The notes beneath the pieces are model-generated. The model was not told where the DNA came from, made no database searches, and worked only from the letters and a program-made list of their open reading frames with translations. The translations under genes and the position numbers were made by a program. A stretch of 64,000 nt of DNA from Sorangium cellulosum So ce56. Its GTDB lineage: Bacteria > Myxococcota_A > Polyangia > Polyangiales > Polyangiaceae. Positions 1 through 8,242 of this stretch are shown in pieces (the first letter of the stretch is position 1; each line of letters begins with the position of its first letter). The stretch lies in NCBI RefSeq assembly GCF_000067165.1, contig NC_010162.1, forward strand, positions 6,517,001 through 6,581,000, written 5' to 3'.

Positions 1-222
1 TTTCCGCGGGCCCATGAAGGGCACAGCGGCTGGAGGATCGATCAGATCGGGGGGCTGGTGCCGACGCCCGCCCTCGCGCAGGCCCCGCACATCGTGCTGC
101 GCATGGCGGGGACCAACGATCTGACCCAGAACGACAACATTCCCATGGCGCCGCAGCGCCTGGGAGCGGTCCTCGACAAGCTCTTCGCCTCGGCTCCGGA
201 CGCGCTGCGACCAACGGGTTGA
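1..222 (+). pseudogene. SGNH/GDSL-type hydrolase, 3' part only, catalytic end missing
   Basis: An open frame enters from the left edge and stops at 220-222. It encodes the motif HEGHSGWRIDQI followed by GTNDLTQN, which match the mid-protein blocks of SGNH hydrolases (secreted esterases or carbohydrate esterases); the GTND Asn is the usual oxyanion-hole residue. Family members normally continue for about 80 more residues to a DxxH block holding the catalytic Asp and His. Here the frame ends about 30 residues after GTND with APDALRPTG, so that block is absent. This is most simply a gene whose 3' end was lost by deletion or frameshift. The 5' part lies outside the window. Confidence 0.6.
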
Positions 223-246
223 AACCGCCAGAAGAGAGCAGATTTC

Positions 247-314
247 GAACCGCCAAGGCGCCAAGGCGCCAAGTAAATCACAAATCTTGGCGTCTTATGG
301 CCCCTTGGCGGTTC
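247..314. repeat. Hairpin-forming intergenic repeat built from CGCCAAGG units
   Basis: A perfect 12-bp inverted repeat (GAACCGCCAAGG at 247-258, its complement at 303-314) is continued inward by further GCGCCAAG copies on the left and CTTGGCG on the right, leaving a short AT-rich loop around 274-285. The mix of tandem short units and an inverted repeat resembles dispersed REP-like elements. It lies between the truncated hydrolase and the end of the DUF1552 gene, where it could also act as a bidirectional transcription stop. Confidence 0.7.
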
Positions 315-406
315 ACTTCTCGCTCGATCGACGGGATCGGTGTTCTGGAGGAGCGCCGGCCGGCGTCGTTGCGTTCGCGCGGGCCGGCTTTCCGCCCTTG
401 TGACGG

Positions 407-1786
407 CTATGTCAGGTTCGTGAGCGGCCCGGTGCAGAATTTCGGGTCGCCGAACGTCGTTCGGTTGTCGCCGAACAGGTTCAAGATCGAGACGAGCAGG
501 TTGTTGTGCGGGAGGTTGGGGTACCGGACCCAGCGTCCAGTGCGCAGGCCGCCGCCGCCGCCGGCCAGCAGGAACGGCATGTTCGACTTGTTGTGGCTCG
601 GCGGATCCGAGAGCTCGGACCCGAAGAAGACGACGCTCTCGTCGAGCAGCGAGTGTCCACCCATGTCGACCTTCGCCATCTCCTGCAGCAGATAGAGGTG
701 CTGCTTCGAATACCAGTTGCAGATGAGCTCGCACTCGTTTGGCCTGAAGCCGCCGTCGTGCTGGTAGAAATGGTGGTGCTCGGTCAGGTTCAGCCAGGGG
801 AAGGTGTGCTTCGCCTCCGTGTCGCTCCACTGCAGCGTGCCGACCGCGGTGATGTCGCAGGCGAGCGACATCACCAGCATGTCCATCATCAGCTTGCCGA
901 CCTTGGGGATCGCCGCGTCGGTCGAGGTGTCCTTGACCTTGCCGTCGTTGTCCGCGCTGAGCCCCGTGCGCGGGTTGTAGTCGGACGTGTCGACCTTCGT
1001 CGGCGCCTTGCACGCGCTCGTCTCGACCGGCGGCGCGCTGTCGAGGCTCTTCTCGATCTCGCGGATCTTCGTCAGGTGCTGGTCGATCTTCTGCTTGTCG
1101 GCGGCGCCGAGCCGATTGGACAGGGCGGAGTAGCGCCCGTCGAGGAAATCGAGGATCGATTTCCTTCGCGCGAGCCGGCGGGCGGCGTCGTTGCCGGCGC
1201 TGGGGTCCAGCGTGCCGAAGAGGTCGGTGAAGATCTCCGTCGGATCGAGGCGCGGCGAGATCGGCCTGAACGGCGCGGCGCTCTCGAAGTTCGCGGCGTT
1301 CATCGGTGACAGCAGGCCGTGGGACTTGCCCGTCGCCCAGCGCACCGCGATCTCGATGCTCGCCTTCGCCTTCTGACCGGCGGAGATGCGGGAGGCGATC
1401 ACCTGATCGACGGACGGTCCGCCCCCGTAGCCGCCGTTCGGGGCTTGGGTCGTGCCCGAGAGCCAGGCGATGATCCCGGCCTGGTGCTGCTCACCAACAG
1501 CGCTCTTCATGTCGAGGCCGTCGAGGACGAGCAGCCGGTCCTGCACCGGCGCGAGCGGCGACAGGATGGGCCCCAGGGTGAAGTTCGTCTCGGTGCCGGT
1601 CGGCCGCCAGCGGTTGATCACGGTCCCGCCCGGCGTGTAGACGGAGAGGAAACGCTTGGCGGGGGCGGGTTGCGCGCTCGCCGTGCGCTCGGGGCCCATG
1701 ATCTCCAGCCAGGGGAGCGCGATGGCGATGGCGCCAGCGCCGCGCAGCACGGCACGTCGGCTCAAACGAAAGTTCGACATAACCAT
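407..1786 (-). CDS. DUF1552 family secreted protein
   Basis: The product is 459 residues. The N-terminus carries a twin-arginine-like signal (LSRRAVLRG followed by a hydrophobic stretch ending near ASAQP), so export is likely. Features of DUF1552 proteins are visible: YTPGG near the start of the mature part, GTTQAPNGGYGGGPSVDQ, and the histidine-rich C-terminal part with HTFPWLNLTEHHHFYQHDGG. The biochemical role of this family is not established. It is typically encoded beside DUF1592 proteins in planctomycetes and myxobacteria. The start ATG overlaps the stop of the upstream DUF1592 gene (TGATG) and has AGGAGG just before it, so the two are translationally coupled. A second in-frame ATG lies at 1780. 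Confidence 0.85.
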   Translation of the reverse strand: MVMSNFRLSRRAVLRGAGAIAIALPWLEIMGPERTASAQPAPAKRFLSVYTPGGTVINRWRPTGTETNFTLGPILSPLAPVQDRLLVLDGLDMKSAVGEQHQAGIIAWLSGTTQAPNGGYGGGPSVDQVIASRISAGQKAKASIEIAVRWATGKSHGLLSPMNAANFESAAPFRPISPRLDPTEIFTDLFGTLDPSAGNDAARRLARRKSILDFLDGRYSALSNRLGAADKQKIDQHLTKIREIEKSLDSAPPVETSACKAPTKVDTSDYNPRTGLSADNDGKVKDTSTDAAIPKVGKLMMDMLVMSLACDITAVGTLQWSDTEAKHTFPWLNLTEHHHFYQHDGGFRPNECELICNWYSKQHLYLLQEMAKVDMGGHSLLDESVVFFGSELSDPPSHNKSNMPFLLAGGGGGLRTGRWVRYPNLPHNNLLVSILNLFGDNRTTFGDPKFCTGPLTNLT

Positions 1787-3519
1787 CACTCCTCCTGGGC
1801 AGCCATGTAGTGGAAGGCATCCGTCTGCGTGAGCTCGATCAGGAGCTGCTTTACATTGTATCCGGACGCCTTGAAGGCGTCCGTGACAGCCTTCTTGGTG
1901 CAAGCGTCCCCGGCGCGAAGCGTGAGACCATAGCCGTACTCGGCCCAGCGCGTCGCGAAGCAGTTCTGCACCGCCTCGGTCTGGGCGAGCCCCTGCACCA
2001 GCTCGATCGGCCCGCTCACCTTGATGTCCGTGCCCGGGACCCCGCCGCTCGCGTCGATCGGGACGTCGTTCTCCGTTGTGCGGAACAGCCCGACCGCGTC
2101 GTAGTTCTCGAGCGCGAACCCGACCGGATCCATGAACTGGTGGCACCCCGCGCAGACCGGATCCTTGCTGTGCTGGCTGAAGCGCTCCCGCGCCGTCGCG
2201 CCGGTGTACGGATCCGGCGGCTTCACCCGCTCCAGGATGTCGCCGGTGGGGAGCGGGATCTTCTGGCACATCAGCTTGTCGAGCACGAACGCGCCGCGGA
2301 CCACGGGGTTCGTGTTGTTCGAGTGCGTCGTCCCGGCCATCATACCGGCCTGGGTGAGGAGCCCGAGGCGCTGGGTCGTGTCGAGCTGCACCCGCTGGAA
2401 CTCGTCGCCCGTCACGCCGGGGACGCCGTAGAACTCCGCGAGAGGCCCGTTCATGAACGAGTACGGGGCCGTCAAGATGGACGCCCAGGTGCCGTTCTCC
2501 ACGAAGATCTCGTGCTCGAGCAATCGCTGCGTCTCTTCGTGCATGAGCGAGCCGATCTTCCGCGAGAAGGTCGGGAACGACTCTGCTTTTCGCTCGAGAT
2601 CCGCGAGGCTGCTGATGGGGAGCAGGTTGTCGAAGAAGTACCGGACGATGCTCCGGGACCGAGGATCCTCGAGCATGCGCTCGGCATGAGCGCGCACGCC
2701 TTCCTTGGTCGAGAGCTCACCTGCCCGCGCCGCCGTGCGCAGCTCCTCGTCGGGCATCGTGCCCCAGAGCAGGTACGATAGGCGCGTCGCCATCTCGTCG
2801 CCCGTGGGCCGGCGGAGCTCGGGGCGCTCCGGGTCGGGTGTGCCAAATTCGATGCGGTAGAGGAAATCCGGCGACTGGAGCAGCCCCTCGATCACCGTCG
2901 CGATGCCGACGTCGAACGTGGCGTCCGTCCGGCCGGCGCTGTACAGCGCGAGGAGCTCGTCCGCCTCGCCGTCGGCGAGCGGCCTTCGGTAAGCGAGCGG
3001 CGCGATTCGCTCGATGATCGTGCGTGCGCACGCGACCTCGCTCTCCGCCGTCACGCTGCTCGCGCAAGGGTCGAGCTTCGCGAGCGCCTCCGGGGTGGCG
3101 GTCGCGCGCTTGGCGACGCCCTCCGCGACGGTGCCGAGCTGGCTGGCGAGCAGGCTCGAGACCGACAGCGTGTCCGCGTCATTGCCGAAGCCGTTCCCGA
3201 CATCCTCGCTCGGAAGCGAAATGGCTGGATCCGTCGTGTCGCCCAGGAGGTCGCGGACGGTCTTGTTGTATTCGAAGCGCGTCAGCCGCCGCAGCGGCGC
3301 TCGACCGGGGTACACCGCGCCGTCCTCGCAAGCGGCCGGGTCCGTCGGGCCCGTGCCCGTCGAGGTGGGCGGCGGGTCCGTCGTAGTGGAATCGGAATCG
3401 TCGGAGCGAAACCCGCCCAGGTCTCCCGTGCAGCCGCTGGCCACGATCAACGCGATCGAGACGGCTGACCGAGCGCCTAGGAGAGGACGCGCCTGCTCAT
3501 GATCTGAGGGCCTAACCAT
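1786..3519 (-). CDS. DUF1592 domain lipoprotein with CxxCH motif
   Basis: The product is 577 residues starting at the ATG at 3519. The N-terminus has a hydrophobic segment ending in a lipobox-like VASGC, predicting a lipoprotein, followed by a Ser/Asp/Thr/Pro linker. The rest matches the multi-domain DUF1587-DUF1592-DUF1588-DUF1585 architecture: PGRAPLRRLTRFEYNKTVRDLLGD near the front, AYRRPL, PDFLYRIEFG, a LSYLLWG block, and CAGCHQFMDPVGFALENYD towards the end. CAGCH fits a covalent haem-c attachment site. The family is of unknown function and found with DUF1552, the next gene, with which it overlaps by one base. An in-frame extension to 3792 is unlikely because it puts a long stretch ahead of the signal sequence. 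Confidence 0.85.
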   Translation of the reverse strand: MVRPSDHEQARPLLGARSAVSIALIVASGCTGDLGGFRSDDSDSTTTDPPPTSTGTGPTDPAACEDGAVYPGRAPLRRLTRFEYNKTVRDLLGDTTDPAISLPSEDVGNGFGNDADTLSVSSLLASQLGTVAEGVAKRATATPEALAKLDPCASSVTAESEVACARTIIERIAPLAYRRPLADGEADELLALYSAGRTDATFDVGIATVIEGLLQSPDFLYRIEFGTPDPERPELRRPTGDEMATRLSYLLWGTMPDEELRTAARAGELSTKEGVRAHAERMLEDPRSRSIVRYFFDNLLPISSLADLERKAESFPTFSRKIGSLMHEETQRLLEHEIFVENGTWASILTAPYSFMNGPLAEFYGVPGVTGDEFQRVQLDTTQRLGLLTQAGMMAGTTHSNNTNPVVRGAFVLDKLMCQKIPLPTGDILERVKPPDPYTGATARERFSQHSKDPVCAGCHQFMDPVGFALENYDAVGLFRTTENDVPIDASGGVPGTDIKVSGPIELVQGLAQTEAVQNCFATRWAEYGYGLTLRAGDACTKKAVTDAFKASGYNVKQLLIELTQTDAFHYMAAQEE

Positions 3520-4158
3520 GGGTTCTCTCTCTTCGCCCGCTGTGGGCACGCTACGTGAGCAATACCGATGATTTTTCACGACGATCGTGGAACAATCGAT
3601 GTCTGTCGCGTTCTCTGGTGGCTCACTCCTGGCGAAACGCCGATCACCATCGTTCGACAATCGTCTGCGCGACGACCGAACGAGCGTAACCGGCACCAGG
3701 ATCGACCCGATACCCGACCACGAAGCGCGCGATGCGCATGGCGACCCACGCAGAGCAAAGCGAAAGGATACCCTCGCAATGTGAACGCTCACATGCAGGA
3801 TGTCAACGCCTATCGATCGGCCCGCGCGCGTCCGCCAACCCGAGGGAGGACAAGGTCGGTGGAGCTCCTCCGAAGCGCCGCGTCAACAAGAGCGGACGCC
3901 GCACCACGGTCGAGAACGTAAACGTGAACGTGGACGTGGACGTGGTCGTCGACGGCTTGGTCGTGAACGTCTCGCTCCGTCGCTCCGCTGCCATCCGCCG
4001 ACCAAGGATAGCGGCGGAACGTTCACGTTTACGACTGTGTCGTAAACGACCACGACCACGTCCACGTTGCAGGGAGGGTGTAATCCTCCCGGTCGTGGTG
4101 TTGAACGAATACCCAGGCTCCGGGCTCCCCCGCGGACGCCGGAACCGCAGCGGCGCGC
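3520..4158. other. Intergenic region with inverted repeats
   Basis: No convincing gene is seen in this 640-bp gap between two leftward genes. It must hold the promoter of the DUF1592-DUF1552 pair in its left part, but no clear -10/-35 pair stands out. A 7-bp inverted repeat (TCGTTCG at 3650-3656, CGAACGA at 3677-3683) and the longer repeat at 3914-4068 are the only obvious structures. Confidence 0.6.
3914..4068. repeat. Long imperfect palindrome of AACGTG/GGACGTGG units
   Basis: The left arm (about 3914-3951) is a run of six-base units AACGTA, AACGTG, GACGTG. The right side has two complementary arms, CGTTCACGTTTACG at 4020-4033 and CGTAAACGACCACG continuing to CCACGTT at about 4041-4067. 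Combined short tandem units plus inverted arms give a very stable hairpin. In one frame it would encode alternating Val-Asn/Val-Asp, which is not protein-like. It has the same design as the repeats at 247-314 and 23402-23454 but a different core. Confidence 0.65.
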
Positions 4159-5256
4159 TCAGCCGCGCGAGGGCTGCCGCTGTTCCAGGAGCCCGCCCGA
4201 TTCGGCCTCGCCCACCGGGCCCGCCGCGCGCATCGACTGCAAGGCAGCGACGATCTCCTCCGTGACGCACGGCCCGCCCGAGACGCAGTACGGCGCGAGC
4301 GGCCTCAGCGGCGGCGGGAGCACCTCGGCGACCCGCGCGCCAATGGCGTCGCGCGACGCCGAGTGCCCCTCCTCCCCGGCCGCGGCCCGGAGCGCCCGCG
4401 CGAAATCGGCCGCCGTGAGCCAGCGCGCGTCGCGATCGCGCTCGATCGCCCGCGCGACGGCCGCCGTGACGGCCTGGCCCACGCCCTCGCGCTCGCTCGA
4501 GAGCGGCGGCACCTCGCGCTCCAGGACGGCGTGGAGGGTCGAGACCATGTTGCCGCCGGCGAACAGCCGCCTGCCCGCCAGCACCTCCCACGCCACGACC
4601 CCGAGCGAGAACACGTCCGAGCGCCGATCCAGCGGCCTCGCGTTCGCCTGCTCCGGCGAGAAATAGCTCAGCTTCCCCTTCACCATCCCGGTCTTCGTCC
4701 GCGTCGTGCGGCGCAGGGCATACGCGAGCCCGAGATCGCAGATCGACGCCCGGCCGTCGACGCCGACAAGGATGTTGGACGGCGAGATGTCCCGGTGGAT
4801 CACCTGGAGCAGCTCCCCCGAGCTGTCGCGCGCCTCGTGCGCCGCGTGCAGCCCCTCGGCGGCCTGCGCGATGAGCTCGATCGCGTCGCCGACCCCGAGC
4901 GCCCCGGGAGCACGGGTGAGGTGCTTGAGCGTGACCCCCACGACGAGCTCCATGACGATGTACGGCGCGCCCTCGTCGAGGCCGTAATCGAGGACGGGAA
5001 CGAAATGGGGGCTCGCGACGCGCGACGCGATGGCCGCCTCGTCGAAGAGCATGCACGCATAGCTCGACTCGTAGCGCAGATCGGCCCGGATCCGCTTCAC
5101 CGCCACGAGCGGCCCGCGCTCCGGACCCGCGCCGCCCGCGTCCCCTCCGCCTGCAGCGCGGGCGCGACGCGCGATGAAGACCTCGGCCGAGCCGCCCCTG
5201 GCCAGCTGCAACAGCAGCTCGTAAGGACCGACGGCGCCCAGGTCAGAAGAATCCAT
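4159..5256 (-). CDS. Hanks-type Ser/Thr protein kinase
   Basis: The product is 365 residues with one kinase domain and little else. The glycine-rich loop reads ARGGSAEVF (about 20-27), the ATP-anchoring lysine is K54 in VAVKRI, the helix-C glutamate is likely E73, the catalytic loop is HRDISPSN (D156, N161) and the metal site is D174-L-G instead of DFG. All essential residues are present, so the kinase should be active. HRDISPSN with DLG is a common myxobacterial variant. No membrane segment or sensor domain is seen, so it is probably cytosolic. The ATG at 5256 has GGAG eight bases upstream; a GTG at 5262 is an alternative start. Confidence 0.88.
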   Translation of the reverse strand: MDSSDLGAVGPYELLLQLARGGSAEVFIARRARAAGGGDAGGAGPERGPLVAVKRIRADLRYESSYACMLFDEAAIASRVASPHFVPVLDYGLDEGAPYIVMELVVGVTLKHLTRAPGALGVGDAIELIAQAAEGLHAAHEARDSSGELLQVIHRDISPSNILVGVDGRASICDLGLAYALRRTTRTKTGMVKGKLSYFSPEQANARPLDRRSDVFSLGVVAWEVLAGRRLFAGGNMVSTLHAVLEREVPPLSSEREGVGQAVTAAVARAIERDRDARWLTAADFARALRAAAGEEGHSASRDAIGARVAEVLPPPLRPLAPYCVSGGPCVTEEIVAALQSMRAAGPVGEAESGGLLEQRQPSRG

Positions 5257-5300
5257 GCTCACTGCTCCGGGCGGCGGGTTATCACGTCAATGGTTGTTCA

Positions 5301-8063
5301 TCAACCTTGGCCCCCTTGCGCTTCGCTCCGTTCACACTCGGATTTGCGCTCCGGGGGGCGCCCCTCTCCTCCCCCTCCTCCCCCTCCTCCCCCTCCTCCC
5401 CCTCCTCCTCCGCCGCGATCCTGCGCGGGGCCGCGGGCGACGAGGCCCTCGCCGTCCGTGGGGGCGTCGCCGCCGCGCTCGGCGTGCTCGGCCAGCACCC
5501 GCTCGTCGGTCTCGCCCACCGAGCGCAGCCAGCGCGCCGCAGCCCGGTGGCCGGCGGCGCGATCGCCGTCCGTGAGCATCCCGTAGGCGGCGTCGCGCAC
5601 GAGGGCGTGACGGAACGTGAGCTCGTCGTGCCCCGGGTAGCGCGACACGCCGCGCCGGGCGACGAGCTCCTCCGAGAGCAGGCTCTTGAGCCAGCGGTCG
5701 AGCGACTCGGCCGAGGTGCCAGCACCGAGCAGCTGCCGCACGCCGTCCGGCCAGAAGCTGCCGCCGAACAGGCTCGCCGCCCGCAGCGTGCGCCGCGCCT
5801 CGGCCGGCAGCGCCTCGATGCGCGCGTGCATCAGGGCCACGACCGTGGGCGGCATGGCGCTCCGGCCCTCCGCGCGCGCGCGCATGAGCTCCTCGAGGAA
5901 GAAGGGGTGGCCGTCGGCGTGCTCGACGAGCCGCGCCACCTCGGGCAGCGCGAGCTCCTCGCCGAACACGCTGCGGACGAGCCGCTCGGCCGCGCGCTGG
6001 CTGAGCGCGCCGAGCTTGATGTGCTGCACGCCGCGCGAGCCCCAGAGGCCGGGGAACGTCTCCATCACGCTGTGGCGCGCGAAGCCGAGCACGAGGAGCG
6101 GGCGATCCGAGAGCGCCTGGAGCGCCTCGTCCAGCACCGAGACCGAGGCGTGATCGCTCCAGTGCATGTCCTCGAGCACCACGACGACCGGCCCCTCGGC
6201 GCACCGCGCGGCGAGCCACTCGAGCACGGCGCGGCGGGCCTGATCGCCCAGGGCGACCGCGTCCCCGCGGGGGGCGCGCAGCTCGGCGTCGGGGTCGTCG
6301 AACGGCGTGCCCGCGATCTCGCCGAGGTACCAGGCGACGCGCGGGGCGTCGTCGGCCGGCGCGGGGAGGGTCCGCGCGACGTGCTCGCGGATCTTGGCGC
6401 GGCGCGCCTCGAGCGCCTCGCCGGGCAGGCAGCCGGCGGCCGCGAGGACGATCTCGCCCAGCATGCCGAACGGCGCGCCCGCGCCGAGGGGGTCGCCCCG
6501 CGCCACGTAGACCGACGCGCGCGCGTCGCGCTCGCGCACGGCGCGGATGAGCTCGCAGCGGAGGCGCGTCTTGCCGATGCCAGCCTCGCCGAGGACGAGC
6601 GCGGCGCGCGCCACGGGCTCGTCGGCGCTCTGCTCGAAGAGGCCGCGCAGCGTCGCGAGCTCGCGGTCGCGCCCGACGAACGAGGTGACGCGGCCGAAGA
6701 GCGTGCGCTCGGGCTCGGTGCCGTCGCGCTCGCCCATCAGCAGGAACGAGGGGCCGTCGCCGATCACCTCGAAGCGCGGCGCAGCGAGCCCCGCGGTGAC
6801 CTCGTCGATGCGCACGTCGCCCTCGGCCTCGCGGAGGCGGGCGACCGCGCGGTCGATGACGTCGCCCGCGGGCAGGCGCTCGCCCACCTGCGCGCGGCCC
6901 GTGGCGAGCGCGACCGGGCGCCCAGGAAGGCGCGCCTTCAGCGCGAGCGCGCACTGCGCGGCGCGCGCCGCGAGGTCGAAGGCGGCCATCGTGCCGGCGC
7001 CGCCGCGGCCGGAGAACACCTCGTCGGTCTGCGAGGACAGGAGCACCATGCGCGTGCCGCCCGGGAGCCGCACGCGCTCGCCGCCGAACGCCTCGGCGAG
7101 GTCCGCGACGATCCGCTCGACGCCGCGATCGCTCGCCGGCTCCGGGTCGGCGGCGCCGAGATCGACGAGGACGACGCTGACGAGCCGCCGCTCGTCGTCC
7201 GTGACCGACGCCGGCGCGCCGTCCGCGCCCGCGCTGGACGCGCGCGCGAGCAGGGCGCGCGCGTCCGCGAGCGCGGCCGCCGCCGCGCGGCCGTCCGCGG
7301 GGCGCGCCGCCGGATCCTTGGCCAGGAGGCGCGCGGCGAGCTCGTCGAGGAAGGGCGGCACGTCCGGGCGCCGCTCGACGAGGCGCGGCGCCTCCTCGAG
7401 GAGGATGCGGCACACCTCGGCGAGCGGATCGTCGGCCGCGAAGGGGCGCTGCCCGGCGAGGCACTCGAAGAGCAGGACGCCGAGCCCGAAGACGTCGGCG
7501 CGCGCGTCGACCTCGACGTCGCCGCGCGCCTGCTCGGGCGCGACGTAGCCGAGCGAGCCGACCAGCGAGCTGGCCTCCGTGACGAGCGAGGTCGACGCCG
7601 CCGCCCGGGCGACGCCGAAGTCGAGCAGGACCACGCCGTCGACCCTGCCGTCGCGCAGGAGCACGTTGCTCGGCTTGAGATCGCGGTGCGTGATCCCGAT
7701 CGCGTGGATCGAGGCGAGCGCCTCCGCGATCTGGTGCGCGACGAGCAGCGCGTCGGCCACGGGGAGCGGCCCCTCCTGTAGGCGCGCGTCGAGCGTGACG
7801 CCCTCGAGCCACTCCATCGCGAGCCACAGGGCGCCGTCGTCGCCCGTGCCGTGCGCGATGTGCTGCACGATGAGCGGGTGCTGCACGGCCTCGAGCATGC
7901 GCGCCTCGCGCCGGAAGCGGGCGGCGAGCTCCGGGGGCGCGACCTTGAGCGCGACGGGGCGCCCGGTCAGCTGGTCGATCGCCCGGTAGACCGTGCCCAT
8001 CCCGCCGGCGCCGGCAAGGCGGTGCACCTCGAACCGGCCTGCGACCAGCGTGCCCTCGCGCAT
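5301..8063 (-). CDS. PknK-like kinase with cyclase-like and AAA ATPase domains, truncated C-terminus
   Basis: The product is 920 residues. Residues 10-265 are a complete Ser/Thr kinase (GAGGMGTVY loop, K40, HRDLKPSN with D128/N133, D148-F-G). Residues about 290-447 resemble a degenerate nucleotide-cyclase-like domain (RLVSVVLVDL, ATGRAQVG). From 462 there is an ATPase module with FVGRDREL, Walker A GEAGIGKTR (492-500) and a Walker-B-like VVVVLEDMHWSD. Relatives are usually about 1,300 residues and end in TPR-type repeats. Here the chain stops soon after the winged-helix part and runs into a 16-glycine tract (about 884-899) and an Arg/Ser tail, so the C-terminus looks lost. The next gene on the right is divergent and is also a kinase. 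Confidence 0.85.
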   Translation of the reverse strand: MREGTLVAGRFEVHRLAGAGGMGTVYRAIDQLTGRPVALKVAPPELAARFRREARMLEAVQHPLIVQHIAHGTGDDGALWLAMEWLEGVTLDARLQEGPLPVADALLVAHQIAEALASIHAIGITHRDLKPSNVLLRDGRVDGVVLLDFGVARAAASTSLVTEASSLVGSLGYVAPEQARGDVEVDARADVFGLGVLLFECLAGQRPFAADDPLAEVCRILLEEAPRLVERRPDVPPFLDELAARLLAKDPAARPADGRAAAAALADARALLARASSAGADGAPASVTDDERRLVSVVLVDLGAADPEPASDRGVERIVADLAEAFGGERVRLPGGTRMVLLSSQTDEVFSGRGGAGTMAAFDLAARAAQCALALKARLPGRPVALATGRAQVGERLPAGDVIDRAVARLREAEGDVRIDEVTAGLAAPRFEVIGDGPSFLLMGERDGTEPERTLFGRVTSFVGRDRELATLRGLFEQSADEPVARAALVLGEAGIGKTRLRCELIRAVRERDARASVYVARGDPLGAGAPFGMLGEIVLAAAGCLPGEALEARRAKIREHVARTLPAPADDAPRVAWYLGEIAGTPFDDPDAELRAPRGDAVALGDQARRAVLEWLAARCAEGPVVVVLEDMHWSDHASVSVLDEALQALSDRPLLVLGFARHSVMETFPGLWGSRGVQHIKLGALSQRAAERLVRSVFGEELALPEVARLVEHADGHPFFLEELMRARAEGRSAMPPTVVALMHARIEALPAEARRTLRAASLFGGSFWPDGVRQLLGAGTSAESLDRWLKSLLSEELVARRGVSRYPGHDELTFRHALVRDAAYGMLTDGDRAAGHRAAARWLRSVGETDERVLAEHAERGGDAPTDGEGLVARGPAQDRGGGGGGGGGGGGGGGGEGRPPERKSECERSEAQGGQG
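5366..5411. repeat. 9-bp tandem repeat (CTCCTCCCC) coding for polyglycine
   Basis: Four perfect copies of CTCCTCCCC are followed by a partial CTCCTCCTCC. Read on the minus strand in the kinase frame they encode glycine only. The unit is a multiple of three, so copy-number change would alter the glycine tract length without shifting frame. Confidence 0.8.
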
Positions 8064-8242
8064 GGTGCCAGCTTATCCGAGAGCTCCCGTCAGGTGCGCG
8101 GCGCGAGCGCTCGGTGGTGACGGTCCAGGGTGTTTGTTGTACGCTGTGCGCGCCGACACGCACCGACCCCCAGAGGGCCGCGCCGCCCGCACAGGACGCC
8201 CCCTCAGGACCGTCGGCTCGGCCGATCGAAGAGGGACCCCCG

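Noticed and set aside
3883..4065. Short ORFs encoding Val-Asn/Val-Asp repeats
   Set aside because: They are translations of the palindromic repeat and have no start signals.
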